A stretch of 64,000 nt of DNA from Calamus simplicifolius (Eukaryota; Streptophyta; Magnoliopsida; Arecales; Arecaceae): contig UESW01003903.1 in assembly GCA_900491605.1 (NCBI GenBank), positions 1,279,576 to 1,343,575 of the forward strand, written 5' to 3'. The position numbers and the translations under genes were made by a program. Shown piece after piece: positions 34,926 through 44,286 of this stretch. The notes beneath the pieces were generated by a model that did not search any database, was not told the origin of the DNA, and worked only from the letters and a program-made list of their open reading frames with translations. Every line of letters starts with the position of its first letter. Position 1 is the stretch's first letter.

Positions 34926-36341
34926 CTAGACAAGCTCTTCAATGGCCTTCTTCAAGTGGCGGCAGTCCTCAGTGTCATGACCGTAGTCTCGGTGGTACCG
35001 GCAGTAAAGCTCCTTGCTACGGGGGGTCCCTGACTTCATGGGAGGTGGACGTCGAAAGTAGGGCTCCTCCTTAATTTCAAGTAGAATGTGAGATATCGGA
35101 GCCAAGAGGGGGGTGAACTGCTCCTTGGGAACAAGCATCTGAGGCCGTGGTCTGAGCGGTGGAGAGGCTCAGGCTTCCGGGATCGTGCTTCGGCAGGCTC
35201 CGTGGATGCCAGTTTCTTGCTGGAACTCTTATCAGCTTCCCTCCTGGAAGAGTCCGCCTCGTCGGCACGAATGTACTTCTGCGCCCGGCTTAGAAGCTTG
35301 GCGTAAGAGCTTAGAGGCTTCTTATACAGGGAATAGGCGAACCTAGAAGGACGAAGTCCTCGCTTTAATGCCAAAGTGGCTACAGAATCATCCAAATTAT
35401 ACACCTCCAGTGCTGCCTCCTTGAACCGAGTGATGAAGTCCTTCAGGGTCTCGCCACTCCTTTGTTGAACAGCAAATAAGCTATCGGCCACTCGTGGGAT
35501 CTTTCGGCATGCATCAAAGTGGGCCAGGAAAGATCGCTCGAGCTGTCGGAAGGAATTGATGCTGCATGTGGCAGGCAGAATACCATGCACGCACCGCCTT
35601 ACGAAGGGTGGCAGGAAAGGTGACACATAGGAGGGAGTCCGTCGCTCCTGGACCTGCATGAGGACCTTGTAGCTCTCTAGGTGGTCCAAAGGGTCTGTCG
35701 TGCCATCATATGGGTCCAACTGGAGAAGATAGAAACGGGACGGGACCGGTTCCTCCATGATGCGTCGGGAGAGCGGGGGACGGTGATCGTAGTCCATCCC
35801 GTGAGGGTTGGCGATCTGGTGACTAAGCTCCTCCAACCGTTGATGATACTCATCGAGCTGTTGTTTGGCTCGACGAGTGGTCTTTCTGTTGGTGCCATCT
35901 TTAGAGGAGTCAGAAGATGAAGCCGGTGAAGACCGCCGGTGCAAGGAGTGCACCCGTTTGGCTCCTTCTCACCCGACCGTCGGTGGGAACGATCAGAATG
36001 ATGGGAGAGAGACCGCCGTCGCTTTGAAGCCTCCCGGTGATGAAGTTCAGGAGGCGAGTGATGGGAGGTCTGAGGCGGAGTCCCACCTTGATGAGATTGG
36101 ATTGCCCTGCGCCCCCCTTCGCGAGGTGGAGGGGGCTGAGGTGCAATGGCAAAGCAGTGTTCCTGTAATCCCCGCACCACCGTCATCAGGTCCTGTACTT
36201 GATGAGCCAGAACCTTAAGCCGGTCAGGCTAGCTCATCTGTGCAGGGGTGGAACATGGAGGTTGGCCTTCGATTGCTCAGCCCACGGGAGGTGTTCCGCG
36301 GCATGGCTGGTGGAAGCTTTCTGGGCTCGCGTTGTCACCAT
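34926..36341 (-). pseudogene. gag: gag of Ty3 element 1, frame-broken
   Basis: The probable start is ATG at 36341-36339 (MVTTRAQKAST), 82 bases inside the 5' LTR end. An in-frame stop and frame changes follow. The capsid domain is open from 35953 to 35036 and reads YDGTTDPLDHLESYKVLMQ, CSINSFRQLERSFLAHFDAC and SGETLKDFITRFKEAALEVY, the retrotransposon gag domain. The nucleocapsid motif CRYHRDYGHDTEDC (about 34965-35010) is a zinc-knuckle variant seen in this lineage. Confidence 0.87.
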
Positions 36342-36403
36342 CGTCTTCCTTGCAGAATCAGTGGGGTCACAGGGAGAACTTTCGCCTTCTACGTGTGTTG
36401 CTC

Positions 36404-36421
36404 CCCTTCCTGGCGCACCAA
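36404..36421 (-). promoter_or_regulatory. Presumed primer binding site of Ty3 element 1
   Basis: The - strand reads TTGGTGCGCCAGGAAGG two bases after the 5' LTR. Its position is right and it starts with TGG. It resembles the corresponding site of element 2, but I cannot name the tRNA. Confidence 0.6.
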
Positions 36422-36423
36422 TC

Positions 36424-37295
36424 TATTGCTGCCAAACCACTTGCGATGAGCATCAGGTGAGCTGAGAGCTTCGTAGGCCTTCGAGAATGCAGAGATGTCA
36501 CCGTCTTCCTTCGAGAGCCTGCAAAAAGTTCCGGATCGGTGGTTCCGGTGGGAACCCTCCGACGCCCAAGTCAGTGGGTTGTAGAACAGGAATGTTGTAT
36601 ATAAGTAGAACTTGAAAGAGAAGAGAGCCCCCCCTTTGTGTTGAGCTCGGGTCCTCTTCTTATACCTATCTGGGGGTCACGTTTACCTCGCTCCGTTAGA
36701 ACCGTCCAATCTGCTTTGCTAGGATGAGCTCCGCCGAACGACAAGTGGGTGAGCCGTTGCTGAATGGGCGCCGTGCATGCCGGTAACTGCAGGGTGTGCT
36801 AGTACCTACCCATGATTTCAGTGAGCGAGATACACGGTAACGGATGTCTCAAATCTCGGAGTCCGTTACTGAAGTGGGTTTTAATGTACTTAGGAAAATA
36901 AGGCACCAAGTTAGAGTCGGAGCCGGAGCTAGAGGTCGGAGCCGACGCTGGATGTCGGAGCCAAAGGCGTAGCCAAAGGCCGGAGCCAAAGGCCAAAGCT
37001 AGAGGCTGGAGCCGTATGCCAGAGCCGACGCTGGAGCCCGTAGCCAAAGGCCGGAGCCGACGCTGGAGGCTGGAGCCGGAGCTGACGCCGGAGCTAAAGG
37101 CCGGAGCCAATGCTGGAGGCCGAAGCCAAAGGCCGGAGCCGACGCTGGAGGCCAGAGCCAAGGCTGGAATCGAAGGCCGGAGCCAAGGGCGGGGACATAA
37201 ATTCCAACATCCCGAAAATGAGCTATCACATCATTGATTTCAGAAATTGCGCAGGATGTTATGACGCCGCCCAGAGGAGATGATCAGCCGTATCA
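36424..37295 (-). repeat. 5' LTR of Ty3 element 1 (right)
   Basis: 872 bases matching 16485-17349. The inner end reads TATTGCTGCC, so the usual TG is mutated to TA. The outer end is CCGTATCA, followed by the CAAAG duplication. Confidence 0.92.
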
Positions 37296-37300
37296 CAAAG
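37296..37300. repeat. Target site duplication, right copy (CAAAG), Ty3 element 1
   Basis: Identical to 16480-16484. Confidence 0.9.
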
Positions 37301-38431
37301 TATTCAATATCGTCTCGAGTCTCAAACAAACTATATGAACGCATAAAACGATCTTAACAGGATGGCAATTCATCATTCCTCTATATTTGGATTAAGGCAC
37401 TTGCAAATTGTTTCATGTCCACCCTTACAAAAAAACAACCCAAAAAATTTGAATTTAAGCCATCTTATTTGGAAGAACAACTCAAAATATAAGCAACAGG
37501 TACCGTCTATGTTATAAGAAACTATTATGATACTAAATTTTATGTTATAACGGTTGCTATATAATATAATATAATGAGTTTGAAACGTTGTCATTGTTAT
37601 CATAAATGTTTCTTGACATGGATATATGTGAAAGAATAGTGCTTTAAAAGTCAATCATTTTTTTTATATAATATAGGTTTTTCTGTAAAATTTTTTCGAC
37701 TCATGAATGATATTATATTGATAAAAGGTATTTTGATTCATCATTTGCTGTATCTTATATCTTTTTGTTTTAAGATTATGATGAACTCCATATATTAGAA
37801 CAATAGATTTAGGGTTACGATGAAGTTTATAATAGTGAGACCTAAAATATTATAAATCTTAATCTAGAATATTCCTAATCGAAGGATCATCGAGTAGAAG
37901 ATCGATGTTTCTAGAAAGATTGGCACATTCTATATATGCTCGATAGAGAGTGGTTGGTCTTATGACCACTTATGTAGGAATACTAATACAAGGATCTGGA
38001 TACTCATTAAGGTATGAGTTCATTGAATTGATGCATAATAAGAACATCTTATGGAAGTCTTACTTACTTGTCAAAAGATGATTCTTTTAGTTAGAGTTCT
38101 GCAAATAATCCTTAGATCTGAAAGTACCATGAAATTTTGTACACATGAAACCATATTTTGGCTCATACTTATTCATGACTTAGTCATGTACGAAGTGTTC
38201 ATGGATATGATAAATTGTATATGAAAGTTGTGAGTAGATCAATAAAGAATCAATTACTCCTAGTAAGAAGAGTAGTTATCCTACTTAATCTTATCAAATA
38301 ATAACTCAGAAAGTCTTTGATCAAAGCATGATGATATTAGAAATTATTTCTAATCTTTCATTGGTCGAGTCTTCATTAATGATTTGGGATTCAAATGAAT
38401 AAAGTGCTAGAGTTCGATAATTTTCTATACC
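37301..38431. other. AT-rich spacer between the two Ty3 elements
   Basis: No coding frame, LTR or array is recognised. The sequence could be old host DNA or a decayed repeat. Confidence 0.6.
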
Positions 38432-39492
38432 TGTTGCCGCCGGGATCCGTCCTTCGACTCGGGCGCAATCGATCTCCAGGGGTGGACCTGCACACAAGTC
38501 CTCGCGCGAGAGGCATTGGGGGTGGCCCTCCGTGGAAGACCCTCCGATGCTCAAGTCAGTGGGAGGAAATCGGCGATCAATCAGAAAACGGGAAGGTGGA
38601 TCTCTCCGATGAGTCTCTCTAGGGGCGGCCGATCGGGAGCTCTAGAGGGGAGAGCACCGACGAGCAGCTGGTGAGAGCGGGAGAGTGAGAGTGAGGGTGT
38701 CAGCGCGCGTACCTAAGGGAATCTGGGAGTGTCATATTTATAGGTTGTCACCTGGATCTTGAGCGCCTTCTGGAAGGTTCAAAGGTTGTTAGGATATGGA
38801 GACGGATCGAATCGGGCCGTTGGGATCCATATCTTGTTTGTTAGGGGATCGACGGCTAGGAGAGCCCCTTGATGGCTTGAGATCTGGTAGTGTGTAGGTC
38901 TCAGGTAGCCGTGGTAGGTTCTAGACCACTTCTCAACATGATTCCTTGCCTAGGATGTTGTTACGATAGGCCTAGGCTCTCCCGCGTTAGGTTCCGCGGA
39001 GGTGAGTATTGGATCGTGGATCGCTCAGTGAAGCCAGAGCCATGGAAGCTCGGGGGAAACGAGCTACAGGAAGCTCGGGAGGATGAGCTATGGGAGTTCG
39101 GGGGAGACGAGCTATGGAAGCTCGGAGAGCCGAGCTATGGAAGCTCGGGAGAGCCGAGCTATGGGAGCTCAGGGGAGCCGGGCTATGGGAGCTCGGAGGA
39201 GCCGAGCTGTGGGAGCTCGGGGAGACGAGCTATGGAAGCTCGGGAGAGCGAGCTAGGAGCTCGGGGGAGCCGGGCTATGGGAGCTCGGAGGAGCTGAGCG
39301 TGGGAGCTCGGAGGAGCCGAGCTGTGGGAGCTCGGGGGAGATGAGCTATGGAAGCTCGGGAGAGCCGAGCTACGGGAAGCTCGGGAAAGCCGAGCTATGG
39401 GAAGCTCGAGGATATCTTGGCGGGCAGAGGATGGGGTCGGTCTTAGCCTCCTCGCACGGATATTGATGCAATAACGATTTTACCCCCCAACA
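38432..39492 (-). repeat. 3' LTR of Ty3 element 2 (left)
   Basis: Starts TGTTGCCGCC, the same start as 63479. It is judged to end at ...CCCCCCAACA by the following polypurine tract. The outer end is preceded by ATACC. It contains the hairpin minisatellite at 39050-39410. Confidence 0.8.
39050..39410. repeat. Hairpin minisatellite in the LTR of element 2
   Basis: About fifteen units of 18-25 bases, GAGCCGAGCTATGGGAGCTCGGG, each able to fold as CCGAGC-TATGGGA-GCTCGG. Variants with CGAGC...GCTCG (GAGACGAGCTATGGAAGCTCG) keep the shorter stem. Confidence 0.85.
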
Positions 39493-39494
39493 CA

Positions 39495-39508
39495 TGCCCT
39501 CCACTCCC
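39495..39508 (-). promoter_or_regulatory. Polypurine tract of element 2
   Basis: The - strand reads GGGAGTGGAGGGCA next to the 3' LTR, at the same relative place as in element 1. Confidence 0.7.
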
Positions 39509-39788
39509 TAGTTCGAAGCGTAGGTTCGGGCATAGGGAGTATAAGTCCAGGTGGCACGCTTTGGATGGGGTGATCTGGTTTAGACAGCCCGCGCAATGAT
39601 GCCCTAATTAATGCGGCAGGGTCATCATGCCTTCGGGGTAAGGCTCCTCCAAGAGTGACGGTTGGGAATACGCCACGTTGCAAATCCCGATAATACGGCG
39701 TTTGTCGAGGCGGTTCCGGACGCCTCGGGCGAGGCGCCTCGTCTTCTCAAGATGGCTTCCTTAGTGGGAAGCAAAGCGATAGCCGCGC

Positions 39789-39795
39789 TATATAT
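39789..39795 (+). promoter_or_regulatory. TATA box of the main antisense gene in element 2
   Basis: TATATAT, about 90 bases upstream of the first ATG (39878) of the Transposase_28-like gene and outside the LTR. Confidence 0.5.
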
Positions 39796-40519
39796 GTTTG
39801 CAGTATTCTCTCGTTTTGTTTCTTGAAGAGTCCCGCCCTCCGCAACGCTTGCCGTTTTGCCTGGTGCTTTTCTCGGCTAAGATGACGATGAGCCCCGACG
39901 ACGTAGCTTCGAGATCGTTGCTGAGGATGTGGGGAAGATTCGCCAGAGGTATGGCATACCCCCAGACGTTGTCCTGCGATTGCCGGGACCTGAGCACAGG
40001 GTTTCGCGAAATCTGGAGCATGGGGTCTTCGTCTACGAAGACAGTTTGAAAGTGGGCTTCCGTTTCCTCTCATCCCTTGGTGAAGGAAATCATGACTCAC
40101 TATAACATCTGTCCGGCGATGGTGGCTCAAACAGTTGGCGGAGCATCATCGGATTTATCTCAATGTGCCACAGATTCGGATTGTCGCCACTCTCCCCTTT
40201 TCCGTGCCTGCTATCATCTGATACCCGGAGGAAATCAGAGTGGCCATACATCGGACCTCGGAGGTCCTTCAACGTTATTGTGGATAAGCCGTCCTCTATA
40301 AAGGGATGGAAGAGTCGGTTCGTCATCGCGAGGGGAACATTGGTTCCGACTTCCCTCGGAAATGGGAAATTGTTAGGGATGCGGAAACGCATCCAGCTTT
40401 GTCAGAGCAGGAGGAGAGAGATTTGGATGTCCTTCGCAATGGCCAAGTGTTCTCGGCCAATGACTTGTTATCGGAGGGAGCCCTTTTCGCAGCCGGGCTT
40501 AGCCCCCTGGACCCGCAAG

Positions 40520-40597
40520 GTGAGTCCTCCCTTTTTCTTCTCCGCTGTGGTTGTCCGATGAACGTGTTTGGATTTAACTGTATATGTTCGTTTTCAG
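40520..40597 (+). other. Probable intron 1 of the antisense gene in element 2
   Basis: CAAG|GTGAGT to TTTTCAG|CC, 78 bases and pyrimidine-rich. It is at the position equivalent to 18647-18729 of element 1. Confidence 0.7.
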
Positions 40598-41512
40598 CCA
40601 AGAGGTCGGCATTGTCGAGCCTCGCCAAGAGGAAGAGAGGTAAGCGCCCAGGGGAGAGCGGCATCGCGGAGAAGTAGGCCTGAAAAAAGGCTCATACCTC
40701 CGTAAGAAGCTCGCCGGACGCCGGAGTGACCACGACAGGAGCGCCGGGGCGAAGGAGGATTTGAGGACAGCTGGGATCCCTTGTCCCCCTGTAGTGGAGC
40801 TATCGGATAGTTCGGACGACTCCATTGGCTCGTCCGGGCGCATCCCCCTTGAAAGATGAGCCGGCGATGGATTCGGCGGAGGCGTCGTTTCTGGGGGGCC
40901 TTCCCCTCCGCGGGTTTACTCCCGTCCTCGGTAGGAGAGGGAGAGGGAACAGCCGCAGTTGATGAGGTTCAGGGCAAGCTCCCTCTTGGTTGCGGGAGAG
41001 TCCGGTGGTAGCGACGCTGGGCCCGCGGCGGTTCAAGAAGCAGGCCGGATAGAGGCTCGGCAGAGCCTGCAGGGGAGGCGCAAGTGACAATGGCCGAAGG
41101 AGGCGGGTTGGAAGAGGGATCACAGCGAGTGAGAGTCCCGCAATGGAGACTCCTCCGAGAAGGATTTTGGGGAGGCTGGCGCTTGGGTTGGCCGAATTAT
41201 CTGAAGGAGGCCAAGCCAAAATTCTGATAGAAGAGGCTGGGAAGTTGAAGGCCTCTCAGTCGGAGGTCGCCCGGTTGGCTCCTCGGGTGGAGATGGCCAG
41301 CCCAGTAGCTCGAACATAGGTGTTGAGGAGGCATTTTCTGCCTTAATGAGGTCGGCCTTGTACCCGGGTGCAGATCCTTCGGCGGACAAGTTTGCGGACT
41401 TGGAGTTGGTTGATGCTGCGTTCGGGCAGCAGGGCGTGGCTGAAAGTATCCATCTTCTTCCCGATATTGACAATACGACCCTCATGAGATGACACGGGCC
41501 TATGCCTCGCGG

Positions 41513-41589
41513 GTGAGTTACCATTCCTGGGTAGTGGATACATTCTGGTTGACTTGATTGTGTATTCTTACTCATTTTTTGTCTTGTAG
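41513..41589 (+). other. Probable intron 2 of the antisense gene in element 2
   Basis: GCGG|GTGAGT to TTTTTGTCTTGTAG, 77 bases. Confidence 0.7.
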
Positions 41590-42214
41590 AGTGTTTTGCT
41601 TTCTCGGGCGATGTGCTGGCGTTTGAGTTTGGCGACGGGGGCCAGCGTTCAGGCCAGGAGAGACAACGCCGAACTCCAATCGCGAGTAGAGGTGTCCGAG
41701 AAGTTCGAGGAACTCCTGGCCATTAGCAACAGAAGTTTGGCGGGGATGAAGGCATCGTATCAGGGCTCTAGCGAAGCGTCCAAGCAAAAGCGTAAAGCGG
41801 AGGAGTTACAGGGGCTCCTGGCGAAGAATGACGACGCGTGCTTGGAGCTGGCTAGAGTTAAGTCAAAACATTCCGAGAGGTGGTGGCGATGCGGCGGGAA
41901 CATAATGAGAGTTTGGGCCGGCTGGGAAGGAGGCTGCCGACGAGAGAAAGCGCCTGACCAGAATGCTCAATGAAATAGAGGAGAAGCTGCAGCGGCGCGA
42001 TGGCGAAATCGCTGACTTGAGAGAGCGCTAAATGGCACGAAGGGATGATAGCTCGGCTGAGCAACGAGCTATCCCAAGCCCGGGGAGAGGTCAAAGCCAA
42101 GCAGTCGAGGATTAACACTCTTCAGAGAGGGTCGAGTTGGTTGGAGCTGATAGAACAAGGGCCAGGGGTGAGGCCGAGGAGCTGACCAAAAGGTTGGCCA
42201 GACAAGAGGAGGAG

Positions 42215-42286
42215 GTACGATCTCATCCCCCCCTTTTTAGCTTTTTTGTTGGTCTCTTGTGATGCCGACTGATTTCGGTTTCGCAG
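42215..42286 (+). other. Probable intron 3 of the antisense gene in element 2
   Basis: GAG|GTACGA to GGTTTCGCAG, 72 bases, with a CCCCCCCTTTTTAG tract inside. Confidence 0.6.
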
Positions 42287-43083
42287 TGGCAAAGTTAAGG
42301 TTGGAGAATCGGGCCTTGCAAGGTGAGCTCACGTCTAGCCGGAGTAGGAGCTCAGAACTCGAGGCGCGGGCCGGCGAGTTCGAGGAGCAAACCGTTATTC
42401 TGCGGGCTCAAGTCGCGGAGGCTGAGAGGCAGTTGCCGAGGCTAAGGTGCAACTCGCCATACTCAAGGGGGAACAGGACGTAATCGGCGCTGACGCCTTC
42501 CAACTCGGAGTGGAAGAGTGCAAAGACAAGATATCCAGCGAGCACCCAGAATGGGATCTCTCTTTTCTGGATACTGAAGCTCCTGATGCCGGTGAGTCCG
42601 GAGGAGAAGAGGAGGATGAGTACGTCGACGCCTCCGATACGATCCTGGTGCCGCCCCGGGTCCCAGCGAGGCCGCAGCTTCTGAAGGACGATCGCAGACT
42701 GTCCCGAGGGGCGAAGGTATTAGAGAAAGGCGAATCAAGTCACGCCTCTGCGGACGTAACCGAGGGTTCTTCCAGAACTGATGTGGTTCCCGGCCTTTAA
42801 GAGCCACCCCTGTGTTTCGCTTTCTGTAACTCTGCTTGACGTCTTTCAATGAATGAACTTTCTACTTCTATTTGAGTGTTTTTCCTTGGACGGTCCTTCG
42901 CTCCAAATTTCGCCTCAATCGCGAGCGACTTATGGCTTGTTGACGCTCTTTGGTCATCTTTATTTCGGGATTGAGGGAACGCATTGGCTTGGCCCAAGGC
43001 GGGGCGATAGCCTTGACTGGTGAACCGAAAGACGATCTGATTCGGTTCACGTTCGTTCGATGCAACAAATTAATTAAAATTTG

Positions 43084-43325
43084 AGGAACGAAGTTGGTCG
43101 GTTAAGGCCGACTGGTAGGATAGGTCGGCTAGGGCCGATAGACGAAATAAGTCGCTAGGGCCGACGGGTGAGGTAGGTCGGCTAGGGCCGACGGCGAAGT
43201 AGGTCGGCTAGGGCCGATGACGAAGTAGGTCGGCTAGGGCCGACGACAAGATAGGTTGGCTAGGGCAGACGATAAAGTAGGTCGGCTAGGGCCGACGATA
43301 AGTAGGTCGGCTAGGGCCGACATAT
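43084..43325. repeat. Hairpin minisatellite GTCGGC-TAGG-GCCGAC, element 2
   Basis: About nine units of 24-27 bases (AGGTCGGCTAGGGCCGACGA). Each unit has a 6-bp stem GTCGGC/GCCGAC and a four-base loop. It follows the 3' end of the antisense gene. Confidence 0.9.
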
Positions 43326-43936
43326 GAGGGTGGTTACCGAAGTATTTTTCGTTTCCTTTTGCCACTTCCTTTTTCGGTCAATGAAAGAATGGTTTGCGTA
43401 GCCTTCGCGCTCATTTTTGTTTTGAGACGCTCAATTTTGTCGCACAAGTTCTTCGAGCGATTAACTTCGTTGGGGAGCAATCGACGAACCATCGGTTTTC
43501 ATGCTTTTTGCTGTCCTGCCAGCGCCTGCCGTTCTGCAGGCAAACCGGTTTTTATTTCACCGAAATTGATGATACGGTACTGTGGGGAACACAAAGCTGT
43601 TCTGGTGCTTTCCGAAGGTTTTTAGGGTAGTTGTTCTTTTCCCATGCGGGTCGTTTTGACGTACGGCGCACGCACCCGTTTACCATTGGAGGATATTACT
43701 TTCGTAGGACGATCTCCTGAACCTGCCAGTTTCCGTAAGGTCAGTGGGCGATTCTCTATGTTTAATGATCGCGATTCGGGATCAAGAGAAATCTTTGCAT
43801 GCGTCACAGTTCAGGCGGTGGGCTCGGCGCGCAATAGGGCGTTGCGTCCATCCTGGGGGCCACGTGGAGGCATGGCCCAGGTGTTTGAATCTCGGGGCTT
43901 ATGGCCTTGGTAATTGTTCCCGGTTCATTTTTTGCC
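43326..43936. other. Spacer of element 2 before the second antisense unit
   Basis: Short open frames exist on both strands, but none shows a family resemblance. No array or terminal repeat was seen. Confidence 0.6.
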
Positions 43937-43944
43937 TATAAAAG
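43937..43944 (+). promoter_or_regulatory. TATA box of a second antisense unit in element 2
   Basis: TATAAAAG, 60-65 bases before an ATG (44003) with a good plant context (TTCCACCATGCT). Confidence 0.6.
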
Positions 43945-44002
43945 GGGAGAAAGGGGTCGTGTTAGTCATCCCCAAAGTTTCTTTCCCATTAGAGTTTCCA
44001 CC

Positions 44003-44122
44003 ATGCTCATTTCTCCGCTGTCGCGAGTGGGAGGGTTGAGCTTCCCTTTTGTAAGCCCTTCACCTCCGGACAGCTGGGGCGATGAAGGAGCTGCTGAAGA
44101 AAGGCTTGCCCTTAGGGGATGA
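44003..44122 (+). CDS. Short + strand ORF (39 residues) behind a TATA box, unknown
   Basis: The frame starts MLISPLSRVGGLSFPFVSPS and ends EERLALRG. There is no known family and no clear signal peptide or membrane segment. The TATA box at 43937, the ATG context and the AATAAA at 54864 (beyond the copia B insertion) suggest one transcript of about 850 bases before copia B arrived. It may instead be a non-coding transcript. Confidence 0.35.
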   Translation: MLISPLSRVGGLSFPFVSPSPPDSWGDEGAAEERLALRG

Positions 44123-44281
44123 GACCCGGAGATCATATGGAGAGCGCACAGGGAGGGCGCAGAGATCACACGGAGAGCGCACATATGCGCTTCCAGTGTG
44201 ACCTTTGTGGTTCCCCTTTGGGGACGTATGGTAGGAAGTGCACGCGGGCTCCCCATGGTTTGAGTGAATTTCGCCTCCTCC

Positions 44282-44286
44282 CCTGG
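44282..44286. repeat. Target site duplication, left copy (CCTGG), copia B
   Basis: CCTGG before the left LTR matches 54371-54375 after the right LTR. Confidence 0.95.

Larger units (their letters stand above)
16485..37295 (-). mobile_element. Ty3/gypsy LTR retrotransposon, Tat/Retand-like (element 1), carrying nested copia A
   Basis: Two direct LTRs (16485-17349 and 36424-37295) are flanked by the 5-base duplication CAAAG. The internal coding order on the - strand is gag (from 36341), zinc knuckle, protease, RT, RNase H, a second RNase H, integrase (ending 30982). The second RNase H and the large region between pol and the 3' LTR point to the Tat/Retand branch of plant Ty3/gypsy elements. 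That region carries an oppositely oriented, intron-containing gene. Without the nested 10.1-kb copia A and one copy of its 5-base duplication, the element is about 10.7 kb. Its LTRs differ at very roughly one base in ten in the first 200 bases, mostly transitions, so it is the oldest of the four insertions. Several frames are broken, so it is probably non-autonomous now. Confidence 0.93.
39878..42800 (+). pseudogene. Antisense 'putative gypsy-type transposon' (Transposase_28-like) gene of element 2, four exons
   Basis: + strand gene inside the - strand element. It starts MTMSPDDVASRS; after a 1-base frame change near 39915 it reads EDVGKIRQRYGIPPDVVLRL, VFVYEDSLKVGFRFPLIP and PSSIKGWKSRF, the same domain as in element 1. 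Likely introns are 40520-40597, 41513-41589 and 42215-42286, with GTGAGT, GTGAGT and GTACGA donors and TTTTCAG, TCTTGTAG and TTTCGCAG acceptors. The exons after the domain code for acidic coiled-coil sequence. The last one ends with GADAFQLGVEECKDKISSEH, EWDLSFLD and an acidic tail, stop 42798-42800. Further frame breaks (near 40140, 40700-41300 and 42430) suggest decay or sequence errors. Its role is unknown. An antisense, intron-bearing accessory gene is known for Retand-type elements. Confidence 0.75.

Noticed and set aside
31092..36465. + strand open frames opposite the pol and gag of element 1
   Set aside because: Shadows of the - strand coding frames with no recognisable domain.
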